The notes beneath the pieces are model-generated. The model was not told where the DNA came from and did no database searches. It saw only the letters and a program-made list of their open reading frames with translations. From NCBI RefSeq assembly GCF_900142875.1, contig NZ_FRCK01000002.1, forward strand, positions 310,001-374,000: 64,000 nucleotides of DNA, written 5' to 3'. The position numbers and the translations under genes are program-made. Shown in pieces: positions 40,544 to 50,047 of this stretch; position 1 is the first letter of the stretch, and each line of letters begins with the position of its first letter. The stretch comes from Paracoccus solventivorans (GTDB taxonomy: Bacteria; Pseudomonadota; Alphaproteobacteria; Rhodobacterales; Rhodobacteraceae).

Positions 40544-41326
40544 ATGAAGACCGATCCGGGCTGGCTCGAGGTGCGGCTGGCGGCAGATGAGCGCGACCTG
40601 CGCGCGGCGCAACGGCTGCGCTATCGCGTCTTTGTCGAAGAGCTGGGCGGAGACGGGCCGCTGGTCGATCATGACGCCCGGCTGGAGCGGGACGAGTTCG
40701 ACCCGGTGGTCGATCACCTGCTGCTGGTCGACACCCGCCGCGACCCCGACGCGGGCGAGCATGTGATCGGCGCCTATCGGCTGCTGCGCAGCCAGGTGGC
40801 CGAGGCGTTCGGCCGCTATTACTGCGACAGCGAATACGACCTGACCCCGCTGCGCCAGTCCGGACGGCGGCTGGTCGAGCTGGGGCGCTCTTGCGTGGAC
40901 CCGGCCTATCGCGGCGGCTCGGGGATGTTCCTGCTGTGGAACGCGCTGGCCGACTATGTGCTGGCCCACGACATCGAGATCCTGTTCGGCGTCGCCAGTT
41001 TCCACGGCACCCGGATCGAGCCGCTGGCGCAGGCGCTGTCCTGGCTGCATCACCACCATCTGGCGCCCGCGGCGCTGCGGCCGGTGGCGCGGGCGCCGCA
41101 TTACCAGCGCATGGACCTGATCGCCCCCGAGGCGCTGGACCGCCGCGCCGCGATGACCGCGATGCCGGCGCTAATCAAGGCCTATCTGCGGCTGGGCGGC
41201 GTGGTCGGCGACGGCGCCTGGATCGACCACGAGTTCAACACCACCGACGTGTTCCTGCTGATGGACACCGCCGCCATGTCCGAACGCCACCGCCAGTATT
41301 ACCAGGACCGCCGGCAGGGGGCATGA
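40544..41326 (+). CDS. olsB: L-ornithine N-alpha-acyltransferase
   Basis: This 260-residue GNAT-fold enzyme transfers a 3-hydroxyacyl group from acyl carrier protein to ornithine, giving lyso-ornithine lipid. LRAAQRLRYRVFVEELG, LVELGRSCVDPAYRGGSGMFLLWNALADYV and FGVASFHGT are characteristic. A strong AAAGGAG ribosome-binding site precedes the ATG. The stop overlaps the olsA start (ATGA), so both ornithine-lipid steps are made together. Confidence 0.93.
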   Translation: MKTDPGWLEVRLAADERDLRAAQRLRYRVFVEELGGDGPLVDHDARLERDEFDPVVDHLLLVDTRRDPDAGEHVIGAYRLLRSQVAEAFGRYYCDSEYDLTPLRQSGRRLVELGRSCVDPAYRGGSGMFLLWNALADYVLAHDIEILFGVASFHGTRIEPLAQALSWLHHHHLAPAALRPVARAPHYQRMDLIAPEALDRRAAMTAMPALIKAYLRLGGVVGDGAWIDHEFNTTDVFLLMDTAAMSERHRQYYQDRRQGA

Positions 41327-42237
41327 CCACGGCGCCCCCCCGACCCGCGCCCGCCGCAGCGGCGCCTGCCGGCGAGGACACGGCAGCGGGCGGCGCCGCG
41401 CGGCCGAACGGCGCGACCTGGCGGGGCCTGCCCTCCGACGTGCCGCCGCGGCCCTCGGGGCTGGGCTGGCTGCTGGTGGCGCTGCGCGGGGGCGCGGTGG
41501 TGGCGGTGCTGCTGGTCGGGGTGCTGCTGCTGTTGCCGCTGCGCGGGGCGGAGCGGCTGGCGGCGGGGCGCAGGCGGCCGCTGACCGGGCCCTGGGTGCA
41601 AGGGGTGTGCCGGCTGTGCCTGCTGGCGCTGGGGATCCGCTGGCAATGCCGCGGCGCAAGGATGCGCGGCCCGGGCGCGATGGTCGCCAATCACTCCAGC
41701 TGGCTCGACATCTTCGTGCTGAACGCGGCGGCGCCGGTGTTCTTCGTCAGCAAGTCCGAGGTCGCGGGCTGGCCCGGGATCAACATCCTGACCCGGGTCA
41801 CCGACACGCATTTCGTGACCCGCGACCCCAAGCTCGCCCGCGTGCAGGCGGCCGAGTTCGCGGAACGCACCGCGCTTGGCCACCGGCTGCTGTTCTTTCC
41901 CGAAGGCACCAGCACCGACGGCCGCCGCGTGCTGCCCTTCAAGCCGACGCTGTTCCAAGCGTTCCTGGACCCGGCGCTGCCCGAGGGGCTGGCGATCCAG
42001 CCGGTAAGCGTGCGCTATACCGCCCCCTGGGGGCGCGAACCGCGCTTCTATGGCTGGTGGGGCGACATGGATCTGGGCCCGCATCTGCTGGCGGTGCTGG
42101 GCCAGTGGCGGCAGGGCAGCGTCACCGTGACCCTGCATCCGCCGATCCCGGTCGCCGGCCACGACCGCAAGTCGCTGGCCGCCGCAGCCGAGGCCGCGGT
42201 ACGCGCGCCCTTCCCCGAGCCCGCGCCGCGCGCCTAA
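41323..42237 (+). CDS. olsA: Lyso-ornithine lipid O-acyltransferase (PlsC family)
   Basis: This 304-residue membrane acyltransferase has the catalytic NHSSWLD (H-x4-D) and the FPEGTSTDG acceptor-binding motif. It adds the second fatty acid to lyso-ornithine lipid made by OlsB. An N-terminal Ala/Pro-rich stretch (about 45 residues) precedes the first membrane helix and is longer than usual. It may also acylate lysophosphatidate, as dual-function OlsA proteins do. Confidence 0.92.
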   Translation: MTTAPPRPAPAAAAPAGEDTAAGGAARPNGATWRGLPSDVPPRPSGLGWLLVALRGGAVVAVLLVGVLLLLPLRGAERLAAGRRRPLTGPWVQGVCRLCLLALGIRWQCRGARMRGPGAMVANHSSWLDIFVLNAAAPVFFVSKSEVAGWPGINILTRVTDTHFVTRDPKLARVQAAEFAERTALGHRLLFFPEGTSTDGRRVLPFKPTLFQAFLDPALPEGLAIQPVSVRYTAPWGREPRFYGWWGDMDLGPHLLAVLGQWRQGSVTVTLHPPIPVAGHDRKSLAAAAEAAVRAPFPEPAPRA

Positions 42238-42240
42238 GAC

Positions 42241-44019
42241 CTAGAGCGGCCAGAACAGCGGGATCGTCAGGCAGGCGGCCAGCCCGGTCACGATGTCCAG
42301 CGGCAGCCCGACCCGGATGAAATCGGTGAACCTGTAGCCGCCCGGTCCATAGACCATCATATGGGTCTGATAGCCGATGGGGGTGGCAAAGGCGACCGAG
42401 GCCGAGAACATCACCGCCACCACATAGGCGCGCGGATCATGGCCCAGCTGCAGCGCAAGCTCGATCGCGATCGGGGTCAGCATCACCGCCACGGCGTTGT
42501 TCGACAGCACCTCGGTCATGACGAGGCCCAGGAAATACACCGCCACCAGCGTCCAGAACGGGCTGAGCCCCTGCAGCCACGGCGCCACGTTGTCCACGAT
42601 CAGGTTGACGGCGCCGGTGGCCTCCAGCGCCTCGCCGACCACCAGCATGGCAAAGATCATCGCCAGCAGCCGCGCCTCGATAAAGCCGAAGGCCTCGTCG
42701 GCGTCCACGCAGCGGGTCAGCAGGATGATGGCCGAGGCCAGGAAAGCCAGCCCCATGATCGGCGCCAGATCCAGCGCCGCCAGCAGCACCACCGACAAAA
42801 GCGCGATGGTGGCGATGGGGGCGTGGCTGCGGCGGAACGGCTTGGTGGTGGGGTGGGACACGTCCACCAAGTCCATGTCCGCCGCCAGCCGCGCGATGTC
42901 GGCCGGGGCGCCTTCCAGCAGCAGCGTGTCGCCGACGCGGACCTCGAGGTCGTCGAGCTGGCGGCCGATGTTCTGGTTCCGCCGGTGCGCGGCGATGGGA
43001 TAGACCCCATAGCGCCGCCGCAGCCGCAGGTCGCCCAGCCGCCGCCCGATCATCCGCGCGCCGGGCGAGATCAGCACCTCCACCGTCTCGGTCTCGACCG
43101 AGGACAGCTTGTCGAAGGCGCGCAGCCCCTTGTCCTTCTGCATTTCCAGCAGGTCGGCCATCCCCGAGCGCAGCACCACCCGGTCGCCGTGTTCCAGCAC
43201 CACATCGGCCAGGTTGCGCCGCAGCGAGGTGTCCCCGCGCAGCACGTCCATCACCCGCACGTTCTCGCGCTTGAACAGCTTGACGTCGGACAGGCCCATC
43301 CCGATCAGGTTGCTGCCCTCGGGGATGGCGAACTCGGTGAAGTATTTCATCTGGCTGCGGTCGGTCAGGAACGAGGCCATCGAGCCCCGGTCCGGCAGCA
43401 GCCGCCAGCCGACCAGCCCCAGGTAAAGCGCGCCGACCACGGTCACGGCCAAGCCGACCGGCAGGATGTCGAAGATGCCGAACGGTTCCATCTCGCGGGC
43501 GCGGATCACCCCGTCCACCAGCAGGTTGGTCGAGGTGCCGATCAGGGTGAGCATCCCGCCCATGACGGTGAAATAGCTCAGCGGCATCAGCAGCCGGGAT
43601 GCCGGGATGCCGGTCTTGCGGGCGACCTGGATCACGATGGGGATCATCACCGCCACCACCGGGGTATTGTTCATGATCCCCGAGGCGATGCAGACAAAGG
43701 CGAACATCCCCGCAATGGTCAGCAGCGGCGCCGCTTCGGCGCGCGAGGTCACCAGCCGGCTGAGCTGGTTCAGCGCCCCGGTGCGCAGCAGCCCCCCCAT
43801 CAGGATGAACATGAAGGCGATGGTCCAGGGCGCGCTGTTGGACAGCACCCCCACCGCGTCGTCATAGGGCGCCAGCCCCAGCGCCAGCATCAGGGCGGCG
43901 GTGCCGACCGCCACCACCTCGGGCGGGTGGCGCTCGCGCACGAACATCACGAACATTGCCGCGATGATGACCAGCGTCGTGACCGCGGCTGCATGGCCGG
44001 TCAGTCCTGCATCGAACAT
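42241..44019 (-). CDS. SLC13-family permease with two RCK_C (TrkA-C) domains
   Basis: This 592-residue protein has two blocks of membrane helices around a cytoplasmic insert. The insert contains two TrkA-C domains (about 215-300 and 305-390, with GSNLIGMGLSDVKLFKRENVRV and GARMIGRRLGDLRLRRRYGV). The conserved SNSAPWTIAFMFILMGG and LSNNAVAVMLTPIAIELA hairpins mark the DASS/SLC13 group. Substrates of such RCK-containing permeases are uncertain (sulfate, dicarboxylates or sodium-coupled anions). It is monocistronic. Confidence 0.88.
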   Translation of the reverse strand: MFDAGLTGHAAAVTTLVIIAAMFVMFVRERHPPEVVAVGTAALMLALGLAPYDDAVGVLSNSAPWTIAFMFILMGGLLRTGALNQLSRLVTSRAEAAPLLTIAGMFAFVCIASGIMNNTPVVAVMIPIVIQVARKTGIPASRLLMPLSYFTVMGGMLTLIGTSTNLLVDGVIRAREMEPFGIFDILPVGLAVTVVGALYLGLVGWRLLPDRGSMASFLTDRSQMKYFTEFAIPEGSNLIGMGLSDVKLFKRENVRVMDVLRGDTSLRRNLADVVLEHGDRVVLRSGMADLLEMQKDKGLRAFDKLSSVETETVEVLISPGARMIGRRLGDLRLRRRYGVYPIAAHRRNQNIGRQLDDLEVRVGDTLLLEGAPADIARLAADMDLVDVSHPTTKPFRRSHAPIATIALLSVVLLAALDLAPIMGLAFLASAIILLTRCVDADEAFGFIEARLLAMIFAMLVVGEALEATGAVNLIVDNVAPWLQGLSPFWTLVAVYFLGLVMTEVLSNNAVAVMLTPIAIELALQLGHDPRAYVVAVMFSASVAFATPIGYQTHMMVYGPGGYRFTDFIRVGLPLDIVTGLAACLTIPLFWPL

Positions 44020-44126
44020 CGTCGAACCTCGTCACCTGACCGCCGCGGGGCGGTCGCGGCCCCGGATGCGCTATTTCCTACCTGTCCGCAAGGGATTTCG
44101 CGGGCTTGCATGGGCGCGCGCGCAGC

Positions 44127-44942
44127 TCAGACCGGCAGGGGCAGCGCCAGCCTGCCGCCCTCGCGGATCGGCTCGACCGAGCTCGCCAGCCCGGTGCGGT
44201 CGTCGGTCACCACCAGCAGGCCCGACAGCGTGGCCTCGCCCTCGGCAGGGGTGAAGCGCTCGCGGGTCATGCCGGTCAGGAAGCGGCGCATGGGTTCCGC
44301 CTTGTCCATGCCGATCACGCTGTCATAGTCGCCGCACATGCCGGCATCGGACTGATAGGCGGTGCCGCGCGGCAGGATCTGGGTGTCGGCGGTGGGGACA
44401 TGGGTGTGGGTGCCCACCACCAAGCTGGCGCGGCCGTCGCAGAAATGCCCCATCGCCATCTTTTCGCTGGTGGCCTCGGCGTGGAAATCCAGCACCGCCG
44501 CCTGCACCATGCCGCCGGCGGGATGGGCGCGCAGCACTGCGTCGATGGCGCTGAACGGGTCGTCGAAGGGGCGGCGCATGAACACCTGCCCCAGCGCCTG
44601 CGCCACCAGGATCTTGCGCCCGCGCGCATCCTGGAACACCCGCGCCCCCCGCCCCGGCGCCTCGCGCGCGAAGTTCAGCGGCCGCAGCACCCGCGGCTCG
44701 GTCTCGATGAAGCTCAGCATGTCCTTTTGATCAAAGGCGTGGTCGCCCAGCGTCAGGCAGTCGGCCCCCGCCTCGAGCAGCAGCCGCGCGTGGGCGCCGG
44801 TCAGCCCCATGCCGCCGCTGGCGTTTTCCCCGTTCACAATGGTGAAATCCGCCCGGTGCCGGGACTTGAGCCCCGCAAGCCGTTCCGAGATCGCCCGCCG
44901 CCCGGTGCGGCCCATCACGTCGCCAAGAAAAAGTATCCGCAT
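44127..44942 (-). CDS. ymdB: YmdB-family metallophosphodiesterase
   Basis: This 271-residue calcineurin-like phosphoesterase of the YmdB type has metal ligands in LGDVMGRTGR, VNGENASGG, LTLGDHAFD, LDFHAEATSEK and VVGTHTHVPTAD. Bacillus YmdB hydrolyses cyclic nucleotides, including 2',3'-cAMP, and affects biofilm formation. The role in alphaproteobacteria is not known. It is divergent from rarD, with about 107 bases between. Confidence 0.92.
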   Translation of the reverse strand: MRILFLGDVMGRTGRRAISERLAGLKSRHRADFTIVNGENASGGMGLTGAHARLLLEAGADCLTLGDHAFDQKDMLSFIETEPRVLRPLNFAREAPGRGARVFQDARGRKILVAQALGQVFMRRPFDDPFSAIDAVLRAHPAGGMVQAAVLDFHAEATSEKMAMGHFCDGRASLVVGTHTHVPTADTQILPRGTAYQSDAGMCGDYDSVIGMDKAEPMRRFLTGMTRERFTPAEGEATLSGLLVVTDDRTGLASSVEPIREGGRLALPLPV

Positions 44943-45049
44943 CCGACAGCGTTACGACAACTGCAAGCGGCGCATCAAGCACTGATACGCCACGGGGCGG
45001 GCCGATGGTCGCGATGGACGCTGCCGGGGCGCGGCGCTAATCATGCCGC

Positions 45050-45934
45050 ATGAACCCCCATGATTCCCCCCGCGGCCTGTCCTTCGCCATCGGCGCCTAT
45101 CTGATCTGGGGCCTGATGCCGCTGTATCTCTACACGCTGCGCGACGTCCCCGCGGGCGAGGTGGTGGCGCACCGGGTGCTGTGGTCGCTGCCGATCGCGC
45201 TGATCGTGCTGCGCCAGAACGGGCAGCTGGAAACGGTGGCCGCGACCCTGCGCAAGCCGCGGCTGGTGGCCATGGCCGGGCTGACCGCGGTGCTGATTAC
45301 CGTGAACTGGCTGACCTATGTCTGGGCCGTGACCCACGGCCAGACCGTCGAGGCCGCGCTGGGGTATTACATCAACCCCCTGTTCAGCATCTTCCTGGGC
45401 TGGGCGCTGCTGGGCGAGCGGCTGAGCCGCCCGCAGCTGGCCGCGATCTCGCTGGCGGTGCTGGCGGTGGTGCTGCTGACCACCGCCGCGGGCGGGCTGC
45501 CGGTGGTGGCGCTGACCCTGACCGTGACCTGGGGGGTCTATGCCTATTGCAAGCGCCGCCTGCCGCTGCCCCCGAACGAGGGCTTCACCGTCGAGGTGCT
45601 GCTGCTGTTCGTGCCCGCCGCCGGCTATCTGCTGTGGCTGGAGTGGACCGGGGCCGGGCATTTCGGCCGCTCGGCTGGCGAATCGCTGCTGCTGGTGGGC
45701 ACCGGGGTGATCACCGCGGTGCCGCTGATGCTGTATGCCAACGGCGCCAAGCTGCTGCGGCTGTCCACCATCGCGGTGCTGCAATATCTGGCGCCGACCA
45801 TGGTGTTCCTGATCGCGGTGGCAATCTTCCACGAGCCCTTTGCGGGCGTGCGGCTGGTCGCCTTCCCGCTGATCTGGGCGGCGCTGGTGCTGTATACGGC
45901 GACGCTGATCCGCAGGCCCGCTCGGATCGGTTGA
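45050..45934 (+). CDS. rarD: RarD-type EamA transporter
   Basis: This 294-residue protein has ten membrane helices in two EamA repeats and the RarD signature FAIGAYLIWGLMPLYLYTLRDVPAGEVVAHRVLWS, with NWLTYVWAVTHGQTVEAALGYYINPL. It was named from chloramphenicol sensitivity; the transported compound is unknown. The following gap carries repeat copy B and a long palindrome before convergent glmS. Confidence 0.9.
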   Translation: MNPHDSPRGLSFAIGAYLIWGLMPLYLYTLRDVPAGEVVAHRVLWSLPIALIVLRQNGQLETVAATLRKPRLVAMAGLTAVLITVNWLTYVWAVTHGQTVEAALGYYINPLFSIFLGWALLGERLSRPQLAAISLAVLAVVLLTTAAGGLPVVALTLTVTWGVYAYCKRRLPLPPNEGFTVEVLLLFVPAAGYLLWLEWTGAGHFGRSAGESLLLVGTGVITAVPLMLYANGAKLLRLSTIAVLQYLAPTMVFLIAVAIFHEPFAGVRLVAFPLIWAALVLYTATLIRRPARIG

Positions 45935-45947
45935 CGGGGCGGCCGGA

Positions 45948-46055
45948 CCGGGGCGCTGCCCCGGGCCGCTGCCGCGGCCTTCCTCGCTGAAAACGGTCCA
46001 CTGGACCGTTTTCCGGGTGCTCGGAGGCCCCGGGATATTTTCATGATGAAGAAGC
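45948..46055 (+). repeat. Composite intergenic element, copy B
   Basis: CCGGGGC-GCT-GCCCCGG (45948-45964) is followed, after an inserted stretch containing a near-perfect 25-base palindrome (45989-46013), by CCCCGGGATATTTTC and ATGATGAAGAAG. It lies between the convergent rarD and glmS genes. Confidence 0.7.
45989..46013. repeat. 25-base palindrome
   Basis: GAAAACGGTCCA and TGGACCGTTTTC flank a single central C. As RNA this gives an 11-bp stem with loop ACT. It could terminate transcription of rarD or glmS, or be a protein-binding site. Confidence 0.6.
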
Positions 46056-46089
46056 CGCTTGTGCCGCAGGCTGGGCCGGCGGGCGGCGC

Positions 46090-47907
46090 CTATTCCACCG
46101 TGACGGATTTCGCGAGGTTGCGGGGCTGGTCCACGTCGGTGCCCTTGGCCACCGCGGTGTGATAGGCCAGCAGCTGCATCGGCACCGCATAGACGATGGG
46201 CGCGAAGGCGCCGGCGCCGGCGGGCATGGTCAGCACGGCATGGGTGCCCTCGGCCCCCGCCTCGATCCCGGCGCTGTCGGACACCAGCAGCACCTGCCCG
46301 TGGCGGGCCATCACCTCTTGCATGTTCGACAGGGTCTTTTCGAACAGCGCGTCCGAGGGCGCCACCACCACCACCGGCACGTTGCGGTCGATCAGCGCGA
46401 TAGGCCCGTGCTTGAGCTCGCCCGCGGCATAGCCCTCGGCGTGGATATAGCTGATTTCCTTGAGCTTCAGCGCCCCCTCCAGCGCGACCGGGTATTGCGC
46501 GCCGCGGCCCAGGAACAGCACGTCCTGCGCCTCGGCCAGCCAATCGGCCAGCCGGCGGCAGTCGTCGCTGGCCCCCACCGCCTGCGCCACCAGCGCCGGG
46601 ACCGCGATCAGCTGGTCCAGATGCGCCGCCAGCTCCGCCGGCTCCAGCGCGTCGCGGTCGGCCGCGGCCTTCAGCGCCAGCACCGCCAGCACCGCCAGCT
46701 GGCAGGTGAAGGCCTTGGTCGAGGCCACGCCCACCTCGACGCCCGCCAGGATCGGCAGGGCGATGTCGGTATCGCGCGCGATGGCCGAGGTGCCCACGTT
46801 CACCACCCCCAGCGTGCGCGCCACCTTGTCCTTGCAGTAATGCAGCGCCGCCAGCGTGTCGGCGGTCTCGCCCGACTGGCTGACGAAGATCGCCCAGCTT
46901 TCGGGGGACAGCGGCGGCTCGCGATAGCGGAACTCTGACGCCACATCGACGTCGCAGGGCAGACCCGCCAGCCGCTCGAACCAGTATTTCGCCACGCAGG
47001 CGGCGTAATAGGCGGTGCCGCAGCCGACCAGGGTGATGCGGTCGACGCCGCGGAAATCGACCGAGTCGGGCAGGACGATGCGGCCGTCCTTGATGTAGTG
47101 GCTGAGCGCGTCGCCCAACACCACCGGCTGCTGGGCGATCTCCTTGGCCATGAAATGCCGGTAGCCGCCCTTGTCGATGGCGGTGGCGCCGACGTCGATG
47201 CGGGCCATGTCGCGGTTGGCGCGGCGGCCGGCGGCGTCGAAGATCTCGGCCCCCGCGCGGGTGATCACCACATGGTCGCCATCCTCGAGATAGGTGATGC
47301 GGTCGGTGAACGGGGCCAGCGCGATCGCGTCCGAGCCCAGGAACATCTCGCCCTCGCCATGGCCCAGCGCCAGCGGGCTGCCCTTGCGGGCGCCGATCAT
47401 CAGGTCGGGTTCGCCCTGGAACAGGAAGGCGAGCGCAAAGGCCCCGTGCAGCCGCGAGAGCGTGGCGCGCACGGCGTCAGTCGGGGCCATGCCCTGCGCC
47501 ATGTGGTGCGCGGTCAGCAGCGCCACGGTCTCGGTGTCGGTCTCGGTTCGGGCGACGATGCCGTGGGCGGCAAGGTCCGCGCGCAGCTCGCGGAAGTTCT
47601 CGATGATGCCGTTATGGATCACGGCGACGGGGCCGTGGCTGTGCGGGTGGGCGTTGGTTTCGGTGGCCGCGCCATGGGTGGCCCAGCGGGTGTGGCCGAT
47701 GCCGGCGCGGCCTTCCAGCGGCTGATGCACCAGCAGGTCGGACAGGTTGACCAGCTTGCCCACCGCCCGGCGGCGGTCCAGCCGCCCCTCGCTGTCGACG
47801 GTCGCCACGCCGGCGCTGTCATAGCCGCGGTATTCCAGCCGCCGCAGCCCCTCGACCAGCTGCGGCGCCACCTGGTTCTTGCCGAGGATACCGATGATTC
47901 CGCACAT
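46090..47907 (-). CDS. glmS: Glutamine--fructose-6-phosphate aminotransferase (isomerizing)
   Basis: This 605-residue enzyme makes glucosamine-6-phosphate for peptidoglycan and lipopolysaccharide. The N-terminal cysteine nucleophile follows the initiator Met (MCGIIGILG). The glutaminase loop GHTRWATHG and two SIS domains (with SQSGETADTLAALH and DVLFLGRGAQYPVALEGALKLKEISYIHAEGYAAGELKHG) are complete. It starts one base after the glmU stop, so glmU-glmS form an operon for UDP-GlcNAc. No glmS ribozyme is expected or seen. Confidence 0.97.
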   Translation of the reverse strand: MCGIIGILGKNQVAPQLVEGLRRLEYRGYDSAGVATVDSEGRLDRRRAVGKLVNLSDLLVHQPLEGRAGIGHTRWATHGAATETNAHPHSHGPVAVIHNGIIENFRELRADLAAHGIVARTETDTETVALLTAHHMAQGMAPTDAVRATLSRLHGAFALAFLFQGEPDLMIGARKGSPLALGHGEGEMFLGSDAIALAPFTDRITYLEDGDHVVITRAGAEIFDAAGRRANRDMARIDVGATAIDKGGYRHFMAKEIAQQPVVLGDALSHYIKDGRIVLPDSVDFRGVDRITLVGCGTAYYAACVAKYWFERLAGLPCDVDVASEFRYREPPLSPESWAIFVSQSGETADTLAALHYCKDKVARTLGVVNVGTSAIARDTDIALPILAGVEVGVASTKAFTCQLAVLAVLALKAAADRDALEPAELAAHLDQLIAVPALVAQAVGASDDCRRLADWLAEAQDVLFLGRGAQYPVALEGALKLKEISYIHAEGYAAGELKHGPIALIDRNVPVVVVAPSDALFEKTLSNMQEVMARHGQVLLVSDSAGIEAGAEGTHAVLTMPAGAGAFAPIVYAVPMQLLAYHTAVAKGTDVDQPRNLAKSVTVE

Positions 47908-47908
47908 G

Positions 47909-49252
47909 TCAGGCTCTCCCCTTGGCGGCGCGCAGCGCCTGCATGATCCGCACGGCCAGCCCCGGCTTGGTCACCTGCCGGGCGCGGCCCAGCGCCAGCG
48001 CCCCGTCCGGCACGTCCCGGGTGATCACCGAGCCCGAGCCGGTCATCGCCCGCGCCCCCACGCTGACCGGCGCTACCAGCATGGTGTCCGAGCCGATGAA
48101 CGCATCCGCCCCGATCACCGTGCGGTGCTTGCCCACCCCGTCATAGTTGCAGGTGACGGTGCCGGCGCCGATATTCGTGCGCTCGCCCACCTCGGCGTCG
48201 CCCAGATAGGTCAGGTGGCCGACCTTGACACCCTCGGCCAGCACCGCGTTCTTGATTTCCACGAAATTGCCGACATGGGCGTCGCCGCCGAGCTCCGCCC
48301 CCGGGCGCAGCCGCGCAAACGGGCCGACGCTGGCACCGGCGCTGACGTGGCAGCCCTCGAGATGGCAGAAGGGCAGGATCTCGGCGCCGCTCTCAACGGT
48401 GACGCCGGGGCCGAAGACCACGTTCTGCCCGATGATGGCGTCACGGCCGACATGGGTGTCCAGCGCGAACCAGACGGTGGCCGGGTCGGCCATGGTGACG
48501 CCGTTTTCCAGCGCCTCGGCGCGCTTGCGGGACTGGAAGGCGGCCTCGGCGGCGGCGAGCTCGGCGCGGGTGTTGATGCCCAGGGTTTCCGCCTCGTCGC
48601 AGGTGACGACGGCGGCGCTGCGGCCCTGCGCACGGGCCAGCGCCACCACGTCGGTCAGGTAGTATTCCCCGGCGGCGTTGTCGTTCGACAGCTGCCCGAC
48701 CAGATCGCGCAGCAGGGCCGCATCCACCGCCATCACCCCGGAATTGCACAGGGTGATCGCACGGGTGGCATCATCCGCGTCCTTGTATTCCACGATGCGG
48801 TCGAGCGTATCGCCATCGGCCACCAGTCGGCCATAGCGGCCCGGATCGGCGGCCCGGAACCCCAGCACCACCACATCGGCCGGGTGCGACACCAGCGCGG
48901 CCAGCGTGTCCTCGCCGATAAAGGGCGTGTCCCCGTAAAGCACCACCACCCGGCCGTCGAACCCGTCCAGCAGCGGCAGCGCCTGCGCCACCGCGTGGCC
49001 GGTGCCCAGCTGTTCGGATTGCAGCGCCACCTGCGCCTGAGGGTCGAGCCTGGCCACCGCGCGGCTCACCGCATCGGCGCCATGGCCCGCGACGACGACC
49101 ACCAGCGCGGGGTCGAGGCTGCGCCCCGCCGCCAGCGCATGCGCCAGCAGCGCCGTGCCCCCCAGCCGGTGCAGCACCTTGGGCAGGTCGGACTGCATCC
49201 GGCTGCCCTGCCCCGCCGCCAGCACGATCAGCGCCACCGCCCGTTCCGTCAT
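47909..49252 (-). CDS. glmU: Bifunctional N-acetylglucosamine-1-P uridyltransferase / glucosamine-1-P acetyltransferase
   Basis: This 447-residue protein combines an N-terminal uridyltransferase (LAAGQGSRMQSDLPKVLH, residues about 8-25) with a C-terminal left-handed beta-helix acetyltransferase (hexapeptide repeats from about residue 255; GTVTCNYDGVGKHRT). Together they turn GlcN-1-P into UDP-GlcNAc. The start at 49252 was chosen because conservation begins there, with a GAAGGG-like site upstream. It is coupled to glmS. Confidence 0.96.
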   Translation of the reverse strand: MTERAVALIVLAAGQGSRMQSDLPKVLHRLGGTALLAHALAAGRSLDPALVVVVAGHGADAVSRAVARLDPQAQVALQSEQLGTGHAVAQALPLLDGFDGRVVVLYGDTPFIGEDTLAALVSHPADVVVLGFRAADPGRYGRLVADGDTLDRIVEYKDADDATRAITLCNSGVMAVDAALLRDLVGQLSNDNAAGEYYLTDVVALARAQGRSAAVVTCDEAETLGINTRAELAAAEAAFQSRKRAEALENGVTMADPATVWFALDTHVGRDAIIGQNVVFGPGVTVESGAEILPFCHLEGCHVSAGASVGPFARLRPGAELGGDAHVGNFVEIKNAVLAEGVKVGHLTYLGDAEVGERTNIGAGTVTCNYDGVGKHRTVIGADAFIGSDTMLVAPVSVGARAMTGSGSVITRDVPDGALALGRARQVTKPGLAVRIMQALRAAKGRA

Positions 49253-49353
49253 CCGCGCCTGCCCTTCGTTGATCTTTCGGCGTCTTGTAGCTAGGCCCGG
49301 CACGGGACGGAAGGGTGCGCCCGGTCACGGTATCTGTCGAAAGGTTACGGAAG

Positions 49354-50043
49354 ATGACGGCAAGGGGCGATCGCGGCACGGTGGTGTTCGATCTGGACGG
49401 CACGCTGGCCGATACCGCCGCCGACCTGATCGCGGCGGCGAATGCCTGTTTCGCGGCCCGCGGGCTGGGGCGGCTGCTGGACCCGGTGGCGGATGCCGGC
49501 ATCGCATTCCACGGCGGGCGGGCGATGCTGCGGGCGGGCTATGGGCGGATCCCGGCCGATGCGCTGCTGCCCCCGGGCGCCGAGGACGAAGATTTCCCGC
49601 GGCTGCTGGGGTTCTATGGCGACTGCATCGCCGATTCGACCCGGCTGTATGACGGGGTGGAAGAGGCGCTGGAGCAGCTGCGGGCCGAGGGTTATCTGCT
49701 GTCGGTCTGCACCAACAAGCCCGAGGCGCTGGCCGAAAAGCTGCTGGCGGCGCTGGGGGTGCGGGTGCTGTTCGGCGCCATGATCGGCGCCGACACGCTG
49801 CCGGTCAGGAAGCCCGACCCGCGCCCCTATGCGGCGGCGGTGGAACGCGCCGGCGGCACGGTGGCGCGGTCGTTCCTGCTGGGCGATACCGAGACCGACC
49901 TGAAGACCGCCCGCGCCAGCGGCGTGCGGGTGTCGCTGGTCGGCTTCGGCCCCGAGGGCGCGGCGATTTCGCGGCTGCGGCCCGACCATGTGCTGGCGGG
50001 GTTCGACGCGCTGCCGGCGCTGGCGCGGGGGTGGCTGGGCTGA
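49354..50043 (+). CDS. gph: Phosphoglycolate phosphatase-like HAD hydrolase
   Basis: This 229-residue HAD-superfamily phosphatase has nucleophile D13 and D15 in VVFDLDGTLADT, motif II in SVCTNKPEALAEKLL, the lysine in RKPDPRPY and motif IV GDTETDLKTA. It likely dephosphorylates 2-phosphoglycolate. The ATG at 49354 follows AAAGG at a suitable distance. It is divergent from glmU and ends in repeat copy C. Confidence 0.9.
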   Translation: MTARGDRGTVVFDLDGTLADTAADLIAAANACFAARGLGRLLDPVADAGIAFHGGRAMLRAGYGRIPADALLPPGAEDEDFPRLLGFYGDCIADSTRLYDGVEEALEQLRAEGYLLSVCTNKPEALAEKLLAALGVRVLFGAMIGADTLPVRKPDPRPYAAAVERAGGTVARSFLLGDTETDLKTARASGVRVSLVGFGPEGAAISRLRPDHVLAGFDALPALARGWLG

Positions 50044-50047
50044 CGAA

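Noticed and set aside
40338..40547. Short plus-strand frame upstream of olsB.
   Set aside because: It overlaps the AT-rich promoter region and the olsB ribosome-binding site, and has no conserved features.
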